DNA from: Craspedostauros australis | Taxonomy: Eukaryota; Bacillariophyta; Bacillariophyceae; Mastogloiales; Achnanthaceae | DNA: 64,000 bases | Direction: 5' to 3' | Assembly: GCA_026770025.1 (NCBI GenBank) | Contig: JAMXDE010000031.1 | Coordinates: 496,001 to 560,000, forward strand | Shown: one piece after another, positions 32,016 through 42,522 of the stretch | Layout of the letters: every line of letters starts with the position of its first letter | Position numbering within the stretch: the first letter of the stretch is position 1 | Notes under the pieces: model-generated | Told to the model about the DNA's origin: nothing | The model's input: the letters and a program-made list of their open reading frames with translations, nothing else | Databases searched by the model: none | Position numbers and translations under genes: made by a program

Positions 32016-32489
32016 TATGGAAATGGGGATCATCCCATCCCTCCATCATCAGGAGCGCCGATGACTCGCTGGTCAAACCTGTTGGGAACACGCTCGTTCA
32101 ATCCACTGCCTTTATGCTTCCTCGTAGTAGTACAACACATATTCCAGGTGCGGTTCTCAGGCAACCATGTTGCCGATTGAACTCCTTGGGGGATATGCGT
32201 ACATCGTGACGTGCGATGGTTGCAATTGAGATTGTGATCATCTTGGTGCTCCCTCCATCGCATCATCGCTGTTGGCGTCATCATCACTTTCGTGGTTGTT
32301 TCGAGTTGACGATCAGAGATCTCATTTGAACGCCTTTCTGACGTGTCCTTTTCATGAAAGAAGCTAATAAAGCACTTCATTGACACGCAGAATTCGTGGA
32401 ATTGGGAACATCTCTGCACGCGCAAAAGTGGTGAAGCGAGAATCGACGATTCCCATTTGTGGTGTTCTCATGTTCGCAACAGCGATCTT
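32016..32489. other. Unassigned DNA to the right of the Copia insertion
   Basis: Continuation of the pre-insertion locus after the TATGGA target repeat. Minus-strand open frame 32030-32425 has no recognisable domain. Nothing else seen. Confidence 0.4.
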
Positions 32490-32821
32490 GTGGGGTGTGT
32501 CATGTTCTGTTCCTTCTTCTCGTTGTTGTGTGCGCCAGTTCGTAGTCAGCAAAAGGAAGGATCCGCGCTCTCCGGACAGCGCTGGTGCCCTCTCCCAAAC
32601 CAGGGTGCGATCAAGAAGTGGGCAAACAGAGAAACGAGGAGAGAAACGGGAGAACATTGAAACGAGGCAACCGCACACACCGCTCAACCCCATACTCCAA
32701 CACATCAACAACAGACATGTCATGGGTAGCTCGAACAGAACACTTCCTCGACAGTCAATCCAACGCCAATCGTTCAACGTCCAACGTCAATCGTCCAGCA
32801 ACCATCGACCATCCTCTCAAA

Positions 32822-33802
32822 ATGCAGAATGTTACGAACAAACAACTCCTTGATGCTGCCGAGGCAGGTGACTTGTCAGTGTTGAAGGAGTGGAAGAAGC
32901 AGAACAAGACGAAGAATGAAGGAGATGATGTCAACAAGGTTACAGACAGAATTGGTTCCACTCCCCTTCATTACGCATGCTCCAACGGCCAGCTGGAGTG
33001 TGTGAAGTATCTCATCGAATCATGTGAGGCGGACATCAACTGCGAAGACAACGATGGTGACACTCCCCTTCATGTGGCATGCATTTATGACCACCTGGAG
33101 TGTGTGGAGTACCTCATCGAATCATGTGAGGCAGACATCAACTGCAAAAACAACAATGGTTCCACTCCCCTTCATTGGGCATGCTCCAAAGGCCACCTGG
33201 AGTGTGCCAAGTACCTCATCGAATCATGCAAGGCCAACATCAACTGCAAAACCAGGTATGGTTCCACTCCCCTTCATTACGCATGCTCCAACGGCCAGCT
33301 GGAGTGTGTGAAGTATCTCATCGAATCATGTGAGGCGGACATCAACTGCGAAGACAACGATGGTGACACTCCCCTTCATGTGGCATGCATTTATGACCAC
33401 CTGGAGTGTGTAGAGTACCTCATCGAATCATGTGGGGCGAACATCATCTGCCAAAACAACAATGGTTGGACTCCCCTTCATTGGGCATGCTCCAAAGGCC
33501 ACCTGGAGTGTGTCAAGTACCTCATCGAATCATGTGAGGCGAACATCAACTGCCAAAACAACCGAGGTGAAACTCCCCTTCGTTGGGCATGCTACAACGG
33601 CAAGCTGGAGTGTATGGAGTCCCTCATTAGAGGACTTTCGCCTTCAGCTCACCCACAACTGCAACAACTGCAGCAACGCTTACAACAAAACGAACAAGCA
33701 AATGAACAACCACAAGAACAGTTGGGACAGCAGTTGAAGCGGAAGAGGCAAGAGAATGAACACAAACACTGCAGCAACAAGAGGACCAACATCAACATTT
33801 GA
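32822..33802 (+). CDS. Ankyrin-repeat protein, ANK-BTB family copy 2
   Basis: 326 residues from the ATG in the conserved context 'CAAAATG'; the frame is open further upstream but that part matches untranslated leader of the other copies. The same N-terminal helix ('VTNKQLLDAAEAGDLSVLKEWKK') is followed by seven 34-residue ankyrin repeats. Repeats 1-3 and 4-6 are a 306-base tandem duplication (see the repeat feature). Variable positions sit after 'PLH' (Y/V/W) and in the turn (SNGQ, IYDH, SKGH), which are exposed residues in ankyrin structures. A Gln-rich coil and basic 'LKRKRQENEHKH' tail end at a TGA just before the BTB-coding part. This is the copy with the most complete BTB/BACK half downstream. 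Confidence 0.82.
   Translation: MQNVTNKQLLDAAEAGDLSVLKEWKKQNKTKNEGDDVNKVTDRIGSTPLHYACSNGQLECVKYLIESCEADINCEDNDGDTPLHVACIYDHLECVEYLIESCEADINCKNNNGSTPLHWACSKGHLECAKYLIESCKANINCKTRYGSTPLHYACSNGQLECVKYLIESCEADINCEDNDGDTPLHVACIYDHLECVEYLIESCGANIICQNNNGWTPLHWACSKGHLECVKYLIESCEANINCQNNRGETPLRWACYNGKLECMESLIRGLSPSAHPQLQQLQQRLQQNEQANEQPQEQLGQQLKRKRQENEHKHCSNKRTNINI
32954..33565 (+). repeat. 306-base tandem duplication (three ankyrin repeats, twice)
   Basis: The block starting GGTTCCACTCCCCTTCATTA at 32954 recurs at 33260, exactly 306 bases on. The first two ankyrin units of each block are nearly identical at DNA level, including silent sites; the third differs more. This points to a recent unequal exchange or slippage adding three repeats at once. 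Confidence 0.85.
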
Positions 33803-33825
33803 GAAGATCGGCCATATCCTTCTAA

Positions 33826-34650
33826 ACCGAGGACAGGACAGACACCATCTTCTTGTGTGGACAAGGCCACGACCAGCAACTAACCAAGGCAAGCTCTGAA
33901 GCCCCCATCATCACACTCCCACCCATTGAGACACTGATCGACAAAGGAACCCAACTTCACCGCGCGAATGATGACACTCACGATGGAACTGAACCCATGC
34001 AAGCAACCATCCCTCTTCCCAACCTTCAACCAAAACACATCCGATACGTCCTCCAATGCATCTCCACAGGAAAGATATCCTTTGATGACAGAGTTCGTGA
34101 CAACGCTGCTGCTCACACCGGCGCTCACCATGATGTAGATGCCTCTCACCAGCCAACTCCCACTCTCACTGGACAGGACGATCGGCAACAGCTGACCCTT
34201 GTGGCCAACGAATTCGGCTTCTGGCAACTCAAGCTTGTTCTTGAAGCAGAGTTGGTCCGTAAGCATATCACAAGGGATAACATCATAGATGTGTTGATAT
34301 TCGCTGATCAACACAACTGCGTGGTGTTGAAGGATGCAGCAATGAGGATGGCAGCTGAAAGTGAGAAAGATATGTTCACTCATCTAGATTTAAGCAAACT
34401 GATTCTACAACCCCAACTGATGAGAGGTATTCATATCCTCCGCAGTGGGGGAGCGGAGACTGATGGCATTGACGATGAGTACAGCCACATGTCCATGATG
34501 GAGCTGTACAAGGTCATAAATGAGGATGAGGGTACAACACAAGTGGATTCATACATGGATCGGGTGACATTGGTGGACTTCGTCCGCTCTGTGAAAGCCA
34601 AATCATCCAAAGGGATTGAGACGGACGGCACTGCCGAAGAAGAGGAGTGA
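33826..34650 (+). CDS. BTB/BACK part of ANK-BTB copy 2 (full-length 3' half)
   Basis: The frame opens after a TAA at 33823-33825 and has no good ATG at the beginning of the BTB domain, so it is probably a downstream exon or the second half of a disrupted gene. It encodes 'TDTIFLCGQGHDQQ' (first BTB strand), 'PKHIRYVLQCISTGKI' (last BTB helices), 'EFGFWQLKLVLEAELV' and 'LIFADQHNCVVLKDAAMRMAAESEKDMF' (BACK-like). It then has a C-terminal part absent from the other copies: 'LDLSKLILQPQLMRGIHILRSGG', an acidic 'DDEYSHMSMMELYKVINEDEG' segment and an EEE end. BTB domains recruit CUL3; substrate choice would fall to the ankyrins. The join to the ANK frame is one base off, as in copy 1. Confidence 0.65.
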   Translation, partial: TEDRTDTIFLCGQGHDQQLTKASSEAPIITLPPIETLIDKGTQLHRANDDTHDGTEPMQATIPLPNLQPKHIRYVLQCISTGKISFDDRVRDNAAAHTGAHHDVDASHQPTPTLTGQDDRQQLTLVANEFGFWQLKLVLEAELVRKHITRDNIIDVLIFADQHNCVVLKDAAMRMAAESEKDMFTHLDLSKLILQPQLMRGIHILRSGGAETDGIDDEYSHMSMMELYKVINEDEGTTQVDSYMDRVTLVDFVRSVKAKSSKGIETDGTAEEEE

Positions 34651-35995
34651 AGTGCCAGACCTTTCCATATCATGCCATAGCAGAAGTCTTCGAGAAGTGA
34701 ACGCATGACGGAGTTTAGTTGATGGATAAATATAGTCGTCAGAATATTCATTAGGATAGTAACCACGTGAAAGGAGCTGGAGCAATCAGTGATTCATTCA
34801 TTCAATGGTGCGTCCGGCATGCCTTGACCGTCGCCTTTGGTGATGCGCACAGCATGCTGCTCCATGCACTACCGTGTCGTTCGCAGCACAGTCTGGCTGG
34901 GCCGCAAGACACGCATGATCTTCTGTGCATGAATTGCAGATGATCCCGGTTGGCGCACGGCACGTTGGTGTGCAGCATCATTGGCCAATGCGACAGGAAG
35001 AAGATGGTTCAGCCACCACTGTCATCGCCGTGGTTGTCATGCCAATCATATGATTTCCGCGTTCGTTGGTGTCAATGATGTGGAAGGAGCTGCGTGGGAA
35101 ACGATGGCGGACCCCGCGGGCATCATACATGGTTTGTAGGAATCGAGTCCAACTTGATGAAGTGGAGCCTATTGCGACTGTCAGCTTGTTGTTGTTGTTG
35201 TTGTTGGTGGTGCAGTTCGTGCATGATGTCGTGCAAGGCACAGGCGTATGCCAGCAGCTGCATGGTTTCGTTGTGGTCGACAAAGATAACGAGCAATGGG
35301 AGAAGTCGCCGACATCATTACACACAATTTCTTTCATCTGTGGATGGGACGAGACAGTGCCTCTGTCTCATCGTTTGGGGTTTGTGGCAGCGACGCGTCG
35401 CTTTGAGCATCGGTATGAACAAGCGTGGCTAGTTGTGGTGCGTGCTGTGGAAACTGAGGAACATCTCCGAACAACAGGCTCTGCAGGTCTGGGAAAAAGT
35501 CGCTGCGTCCGATCTCGCGGATGCACCCGTCCAACATGTGTTGAATCTCCGTTTCCGACAACGCATCGGACGTTTATGTGCGTGCGCGCGGCTGCTGATG
35601 ACTTGAATCCAGACCGCACCATGGGCCATGACATTTCTTGCCATCGTAGTTGGCTCTGTTGTTGGTGCTGCCATTGCCCATGTCCCAAGATCTTCTCTAC
35701 TCCGGAGCAGTTGGCTTGATATCTTCCTTTCTGATGTTTCTGAGCGATGCGGCACGTTGGAGATCGCTGTTCGTCGCCGCTTGCCATTCATCATCATCGG
35801 CATGATCATTGGCATCAGCATCATCTCTTGCCATGGCCGCCTTCATCGATGCTGGTTGGCGTGCCATACTTTGCGCAGCTGCCGCTTGCTTGATTACTTC
35901 ATTGCTTCATTGCTTTGCTGCTTGACAGACAATGTCTCAGTGTTGGCTGATACCTCTATTAATGTAAACATAGTCATGCCATTTCATCTTTCTTG

Positions 35996-36027
<32 letters not shown>

Positions 36028-36200
36028 TTGTGTTGATGTTGTTTGATGGATCATGGGTGCAAAATCGAAGATTCGTTGTTTTGGGTGGTGTCAAGAATTG
36101 TTGGCGCGTTTGGTGGGTACTCGTCTGTCTGTCATCCGTTGCTCATTCAACTGATGACACACACAAACACTCACGACGAACATCACCTCTGTGTTGTCTT
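34651..36200. other. Unassigned accessory DNA
   Basis: No gene I can name. Frames on both strands are short and overlapping. The minus-strand piece 35334-35561 ('MSETEIQHMLDGCIREIG...') has protein-like composition but no known family. A (CT)n run lies at about 36001-36028. Confidence 0.35.
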
Positions 36201-36545
36201 CATTCGACGCAACTCTGTTCGACGATGGTGATGACGATGGCGACCCCTCCAATGAAGCCGCATCCCTTCACATTAGTATCACCAACAACACAAACACAAA
36301 CAATCAGACAAACAATCAGACAAGATGATGAGTCATCGACATCCAAGAGGAACTGTGGGAAGGCTCGCCAGTTGCCCCTCACCTTGACCCACCCGTTGTA
36401 CAACTATGAGTCTGGAACCTCCCATGAGTATGATCTACTCTGGGAGTTGCCACAGCAAACCGTCCAGCCTGATACTCTGTTCGAGCCTTCATGAGGTCAT
36501 GAGGTCATGACAATCGAAGTTTCTGGAAGAGGACGGTGTCAGACT
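36201..36545 (+). repeat. Duplicated segment, copy 1 (with 42149-42466)
   Basis: It shares a continuous alignment with 42149-42466. Both encode 'ALxxTLTHP...YE.G..HE.DLLWELPQQ.VQP..LFEPS' in the plus frame, and both keep 'AAGTT(T/G)CTGGAAGAGGACGGTGT' near the end. The preserved protein frame suggests a coding exon of an unrecognised gene. Here the frame stops at TGA right after FEPS (36492-36494). Confidence 0.65.
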
Positions 36546-38684
36546 GATAGCGGAGAAGCAAACGGAGACCAAGCAACCGCAACAGGCCGACACGAAATTG
36601 AAGGCGAGCAAGTCCACCAGCGTTGCCAAAGAGGCCAAAGCAGCTGCAAAATCAGGTCGTCGTGCGAGTGTCAGCACAGATGCACCAAGCAGGGCGAATA
36701 GAAGTACAGCAAAAGATGCGAAAGCTTCGGCTGTGAAACCATCACATGCGAAGAGTCTGGACATGCTCGACATGCAAGCTCACGAGATGTCATTCAGCTC
36801 CCTTGATCGCAGCCAGTTCAACAACAACGAATCGATACCGGCATCAAACATCCCAGGTGGACTCAGCTTCGCCACAGCCCCAGCACTTGGCGCGGCCCGC
36901 GAACGGAGCAGCCAAGACAAGACGAAGCTTGCCCAGAGTCGGAGATACAGGCCAAGGCCAAGAACGAATTCCAACAGAACGACCAGCAGCGCCAAATCGA
37001 GGAGCAAGAGTTTTGAGTTCTTGGAATTCTCGAAGGACGGACACAACATGCCAGGCACATCAGACACATCAGACATACCAGGCGCGATGAGTGCAGCCAG
37101 CACCCCGGCTCTATCTCGAGTTGCGACAACGGAGACGTCACGCAGCAAGAGCCCGGAGTTACTGACCAATCTGCCAAGTCTCCACAACGATGACGACAGC
37201 GCCGGCGTTGCGACAAGTGCTGCTGCAATGAACGGTGGGAGATGCTCCGCTGCCCCTGTCACGCCTGGAGGTCGGAGCGCGGCATCTACACCAGCCCCCT
37301 TTCCCTTCAGCCACATACATGAATAGAGACAACAGTCTTCGTTGTTGAGCAAGCGCAGGTCGACGTTGGAAGCTATCCTCAAGGCCAAACGATCATCATT
37401 ACGTGAAGTGTCGTCGACCAATCCTGCAAAATCGAAGCAACGACCATCTCTCGAATCCCGACCATCGCAATTGGCCGATCTTGCCTTGACTGAAGCATCC
37501 GCAAAGGCGCCATCATCGCCATCATCATCGCCGTCGCCACCGTCATCATCATCACAGTCCAAATCCAAGCTCAACCTTCAACAATTCGAACGCGAACACG
37601 AACAAGGAGGTGTCTCGACCGCACCCCAAGCCCCATCCAGTCCTGGAGCCTTGAGTTTGGGAATCGAATTGAAATCGAGCAAGAAGGAAAGGGTGGCTCC
37701 TTCTCGCAACAGATCTGCATGCAGTTCGTTGCGCCCAAGCGAAGACTCAAAGCAACGACGTTCACACGGATGAAGCACGGGTGCTCTGGGTGATGCGATC
37801 AAGGAAAGGAAACGTTCTCCAAGGTGCTTGGCAATGGGCCCCGACATCACCACTCCAGCAAAACAAGAGACGTGTCATCACCATCACCATTGATATTACC
37901 ATCCATATCACCATCGCCACGGCATCGGCGGAGAAGCGCACAGCACGCCAGTGGCAAGCCGCGCTCGACATCGTCAAGATCAAAGAGTGTGGAGCGTTCA
38001 CCATCATTGCATCATCGTCGCGACAGAGAAATTCGCACATCCTCCTCTGGAAGAAGCTGCCGCTCGCCATCGGCGCGGAGTCGTCGAAGCCCGTCCGATC
38101 GCGGCCGTAGAAGAACTGCGCAAGTATCGATGGACTCATCGCCATCATCACGGCGACAAGGAACATCTGGCAGTTCGGATGATGCGAACGCAGCCACGCG
38201 TTCACGCGAAACCAACTCAAATGCGCACTCCACCAGTACTGGTTTGCACGAACGCAAGGGCTCACCTTCCCAAAAGCATGCCCGGGGAAGTTCGCGAAGA
38301 CCAAATCAACGTGGCCATAGCCAATCGACACCATGTGGCGAAGATCGGCGAAGGAAGTCCTCCGATGAACGATCACCATCGGCGCGACCACGAAGCAGAT
38401 CAAGAGGATATCGAATTGACAGCATCGAACGGCACAGCAATGAGAGATATGAAGATGGACGACGTGGCAAACAACAGCATGGCAACAAACGTTCGTCATC
38501 ACGCGGGGCCCTTCAATCAAATCGCCGTGGACGAAGCAGATCGTCAACTCGGGACGCTGTCTACCATGAGAAGCTGTCTGACACAAAGCCACTGCAACTC
38601 ACACCAAAGAAAGTGGTCAGGAGCAAGAGCGCGTCTCAGTGCCGCCATCCCTTGATGAATGGTACCAAAACTCCCACCCCGTGA
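36505..38684 (+). pseudogene. Arg/Ser-rich disordered protein in several open frames (introns or decay)
   Basis: Three successive open stretches have matching composition: about 36508-37326 ('KFLEEDGVRLIAEKQ...', Lys/Ser/Ala-rich), 37327-37773 in the same frame after a TAG, and 37824-38684 in another frame (dense Arg-Ser dipeptides, ending 'LTPKKVVRSKSASQ...TPTP'). Long runs of biased but consistent composition suggest a single gene resembling SR/RS splicing-factor tails. No RRM was found. The stops may fall in short introns, or the gene may be broken; I cannot decide. The segment at 36201-36545 may be its upstream exon. Confidence 0.4.
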
Positions 38685-40299
38685 TGCATCACGACACGAT
38701 GGGATGGAATGACATGGAGGGGCCGCTCCGTATTCATATCATACTCATAGAGGTATGGTAGATCCACATCCCTGTATGTAATACACCTACGAATAGACTG
38801 TACTTCTCTACGTATGCTTGGAACAGTACCGCATGCACTATATCTGCTTGTGCAATAGAACACTGTGATGAAGTCACCGGATGTTTCTGGAGATTGAAGG
38901 GCTGGATACTGCTCCCACGCTGCCTCTGCCTTGTCTACGACTACTCGTGTGCGCCCTCTGCGGTACATACCCACACAGGGATGTTGCCGATGTCATTCAC
39001 GAGCAGATTGGACGTCTGTGGTTCTATCCACGCTCCGCCATCAGCATCGTTGTTGGTTCATTGCGCAGACAAAGGACGCATGGCAGCACCATTTTCACAA
39101 GCCGTGCGGTCGTCACAGGGCGGTCGTCACCATGCCAACAGATTTGCACACAGAGCAATCTACTCCAAGTCACACACTGCCAAGCCGATTCAAAGCTACA
39201 GTGCTGATGCCAGCCGATCCAAGTTTCTGGAAGAGGCGATCTACGAAGAGCACATGGCGAACAAGGCAGAGGGAAATGGTGAGAAGCCGCGAGGACCATG
39301 GGTGCTGCGCGCTTCCATCGACCGTCCCGTATCACGCTATCGTTCTCATCTCTTCATGAGTTGCACTCTCGCCATTGCGCCAAAGCTACAGTCGAGGCCC
39401 TCACCAAGTCCCAGGAGGAGTGATCACTCACTGTTGGAGCAACAAATGCCAGGGTCACCATCCATGCCGATCTTCGAAGCGAGCAGTGCCAGCATGGCGG
39501 AAAGACAAGAACCGACGAGCCAGCCCAGTCCAAGCATCCAGAGAGCTTGACGAGCAAAAGAAGAAACCAACCAGCAACACTGTGCAGAGTGCGAGTGCCG
39601 TATTGCGGATCATGGTTGACACAGAGTTCCAAAAGGCACAAGAAGCACACGGTCAGCGATCCATGGCCCATTCGCGCCATATTCCCACATGTCCTCCTTC
39701 GTGGTGCTCCCAACTTCGTTCGTGAGGTGGATGTTCCTGTCGATCGCCTCGGTCGAGCATCGATGCTCTGGAAGTCACGAGCCAAGACGGCGGCACTCAT
39801 GCCTATTGATAGAATGCGCATGGTGTTGTGTGTTGGTGGTCCGTGTGGCAGGAACAGTGGAGGCGGCACGGTATCACTCCGCCTGATGCTTGCTGGACGT
39901 GTCAACTCATCCCCAATATGCAATGTGGTGTTGGTTGGATGTGGAGGACTCTTGTTGCCCGCGCAGATGGTGATGGTTACAATGCAGTGGGATGGCAACC
40001 AGTCAAATCCAAATGAGATGAGTCGCAACCAACACAGGCAATCAACAAAGGCAGTCACATTGGTGGCTTCATCGGTGGCTTCATCGCTGTTCAAGGCATT
40101 GGCTCACACCTCAAGTTGGTGCTTGCGATGGCAGGCGGACGAGGGTCAGCGGTCTTGCAGATGCCACGATGACGCAAGCAAGTGTGGGCCATGGTGCACA
40201 TGGTGGTGGCGGCGGTGGTGGCGACGATGACAGCTCTCTGTGTTTCCGAAGACTTCCACGTTGTTTGCTTCGGATTGGTGTTGCGTTGATTGTGGCCAA
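38685..40299. other. Unassigned accessory DNA
   Basis: The plus frame 38894-39550 contains 'SRSKFLEEAIYEEHMANKAEG', whose KFLEE start echoes the 36.5-kb frame, but no family is recognised. A plus frame over 39547-40230 and a minus frame over 39354-40094 overlap each other; at most one can be real and neither shows a domain. Confidence 0.35.
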
Positions 40300-40687
40300 A
40301 AGAGAACTCTGTTGTGGTGCTTCTTTCTTGTTGTTGGTCGCACGCATTTTCGTGATGGATGGGAACAGAAAGATCCAATCCGCGCGAACCAGACGCGTTT
40401 GATCAAGAGAAGGAGACAAACACAGGCAAACAGAAGGAGGAGACCATGCGAACAAGACAACAACACACACATCACTCAACCCCACACTCAACCACGTGAA
40501 CAACAGACATCGAATTGCCACTCATATTCATCACACAGCGTATGGTGCTCATGCTCATACTAATACAAGCTGTTGCATACACAAACATCGATATCTCTTC
40601 CATAGGCAGCTCCGACCACAGACATCCTCGACAGCCAATCCAACGTAAATCGTCCAGCAACCATCGACCATCCACCATCCTCTCAAA
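40300..40687 (+). promoter_or_regulatory. Conserved 5' flank of ANK-BTB copy 3
   Basis: Closely matches the flank of copy 1 (18331-18727), starting at 'AGAGAACTCTGTTGTGGTGC' and running to the shared start context 'CCTCTCAAAATGCCGAA'. It probably contains the family promoter and leader. Confidence 0.65.
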
Positions 40688-41824
40688 ATGCCGAATGCTA
40701 CGAACAAACAGCTCCGTGATGCAGCCAAGGCAGGTGACTTGTTGGTGTTGAAGGAATGGAAGAAGCAGAGCACGACACAGAATGAAGGAGTTGATGTCAA
40801 CTGCAAAGACAGCGATGGTTGGACTCCCCTTCATTGGGCATGCTACAACGGCCACCTGGAGTGTGTGAAGTACCTCATCGAATCATGCGAGGCGAACATC
40901 AACTGCAAAGACAGCGATGGTTCCACTCCCCTTCATGATGCATGCTACAACGGCCACCTGGAGTGTGTGAAGTACCTCATCGAATCATGTGAGGCGAACA
41001 TCAACTGCAAAGACAGCGATGGTTCCACTCCCCTTCATGATGCATGCTACAACGGCCACCTGGAGTGTGTGAAGTACCTCATCGAATCATGTGAGGCGAA
41101 CATCAACTGCGAAGACGACAATATTTCCACTCCCCTTCATTGGGCGTGCTATTCTGGCCACTTGGAGTGTGTGAAGTACCTCATCGAATCATGTGAGGCG
41201 AACATCAACTGCAAAACCAACGATAGCGATACCCCCCTTCATGACGCTTGCCACAACGGCCACCTGGAGTGTGTGAAGTACCTCATCGAATCATGTGGGG
41301 CGAACATCAACTGCAAAACCAACGACGGCTCCAGTCCCCTTCATCGGGCATGCCGGAACGGCCACCTGGAGTGTGTGAAGTATCTCATCGAATCATGTGA
41401 GGCGAACATCAACTGCAAAGACAACCATGGAAACACTCCCCTTCATGTGGCATGCATTTATGACCAGCTGGAGTGTGTGAAGTACCTCATCGAATCAGGT
41501 GGGGCCGACGCCAACTGCGAAAACAACGATGGTTCCACTCCCCTTCGTTGGGCATGCCACAACGGCAAGCTGGAGTGTATCGAGTCCGTCATTAGAGGAC
41601 TTTCGCCTTCAGTTCACCCACAAGTGCAACGACGCTTCCAACAAAACGAACAAGAGAATGAACATCCGCAACAACAGGTGAGACAGCAGTTGAAGCGAAA
41701 GAAGCAAGAGAATGAACAACAACAACAACAACAACAACAGTCGAGACACCAGTTGAAGCGGAAGAAGCAAGAGAATGAACACAAGCACAGTAGCCACAAG
41801 AGGACCAACATCAGCATTGGATAA
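40688..41824 (+). CDS. Ankyrin-repeat protein, ANK-BTB family copy 3
   Basis: 378 residues with eight 34-residue ankyrin repeats, the longest of the three copies. The N-terminus is 'ATNKQLRDAAKAGDLLVLKEWKKQ'. Repeats 2 and 3 are an exact 102-base duplication. The exposed position after 'PLH' varies (W, D, D, W, D, R, V, R) while the core is constant. The tail has a duplicated Gln/basic coil ('LKRKKQENE' twice, separated by a poly-Q run). TAA at 41822-41824 and a TAG at 41828-41830 precede the BTB-coding part, which here lies in the same frame. If that BTB part is dead (see next entry), this copy may make an ankyrin-only protein. Confidence 0.8.
   Translation: MPNATNKQLRDAAKAGDLLVLKEWKKQSTTQNEGVDVNCKDSDGWTPLHWACYNGHLECVKYLIESCEANINCKDSDGSTPLHDACYNGHLECVKYLIESCEANINCKDSDGSTPLHDACYNGHLECVKYLIESCEANINCEDDNISTPLHWACYSGHLECVKYLIESCEANINCKTNDSDTPLHDACHNGHLECVKYLIESCGANINCKTNDGSSPLHRACRNGHLECVKYLIESCEANINCKDNHGNTPLHVACIYDQLECVKYLIESGGADANCENNDGSTPLRWACHNGKLECIESVIRGLSPSVHPQVQRRFQQNEQENEHPQQQVRQQLKRKKQENEQQQQQQQQSRHQLKRKKQENEHKHSSHKRTNISIG
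40904..41107 (+). repeat. Exact 102-base tandem duplication within ANK copy 3
   Basis: The unit beginning TGCAAAGACAGCGATGGTTC at 40904 recurs without change at 41006, except at its far end. No synonymous differences are visible between the two ankyrin units, so the event is very recent or maintained by gene conversion. Confidence 0.85.
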
Positions 41825-41830
41825 GACTAG

Positions 41831-42140
41831 CTCAGATCCTTCCAAACGGAGAACAGGACAGACACCATCTTCTTGTGTGGACAGGGCGACGAGCAGCAAC
41901 CAATCAAGGCAAACAGCGGAGTCCTCATGATCACTGTCCCATCCATTGAGACACTGATCGACAAGGGAATCCAACATCAATGCGCGAATGATGGCGCCCA
42001 TGATGGCTCTCACGATAGAACTGAACTCTCCCAGTCTTCAACCAAAACACGTCCGATACGTCCTCCAATGCATCTACACAGGCGAGATATCCTTCAACAA
42101 CAACACTCATGACGACACCGATGATGATGACGCAAACCAG
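41831..42140 (+). pseudogene. BTB fragment of ANK-BTB copy 3, frameshifted and truncated
   Basis: It begins 'LRSFQTENRTDTIFLCGQGDEQQPI' (read in parts), the same BTB start as the other copies. Near 42020-42035 the alignment changes frame relative to copy 2 (the region coding 'LPNLQPKHIRYVLQ' is read as 'SQSSTKTRPIR'), because bases are missing. Homology ends at 42140 ('...GCAAACCAG'), where the duplicated segment of 36.2 kb begins. The BACK half is absent. Confidence 0.7.
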
Positions 42141-42148
42141 CATCTCTT

Positions 42149-42466
42149 CATGCAACGCAACTCTGTTCGATGATGGCAATGGCGATGGTGACCACTCCAA
42201 CGGCGCCGTTTCCATACACATTGATACCACCAACACCAACAATCAGACGAGATGATGAGGCATCGACATCCAAGAGGCATTGTGGGAAGGCTCGCCAGTT
42301 TCTCCGCACCTTGACCCACCCGTCGTGCGACTATGAGTATGGAAGCTTCCATGAGGACGATCTACTCTGGGAGTTGCCACAGCAAAGTGTCCAGCCTGGT
42401 GCTCTGTTCGAACCTTCGTGCGGTCATGATGATCGAAGTTGCTGGAAGAGGACGGTGTGAGACCAC
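42149..42466 (+). repeat. Duplicated segment, copy 2 (with 36201-36545)
   Basis: Fused directly to the broken BTB of ANK-BTB copy 3. Reads '...TLTHPSCDYEYGSFHEDDLLWELPQQ' then 'LFEPSCGHDDRSCWKRTV' and a stop, so the frame is shared with copy 1 of the segment but runs 13 codons further. A CACACG microsatellite lies just after it (about 42493-42522). Confidence 0.65.
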
Positions 42467-42522
42467 CGGGTCCGTGCGCTGCCGTGAGAAGGCACACACG
42501 CACACACGCACACACGCACACA

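Noticed and set aside
40904-41700. Regular repeats resembling a CRISPR array
   Set aside because: The period is 102 bases with no spacers, and the units are coding ankyrin repeats in a eukaryotic genome.
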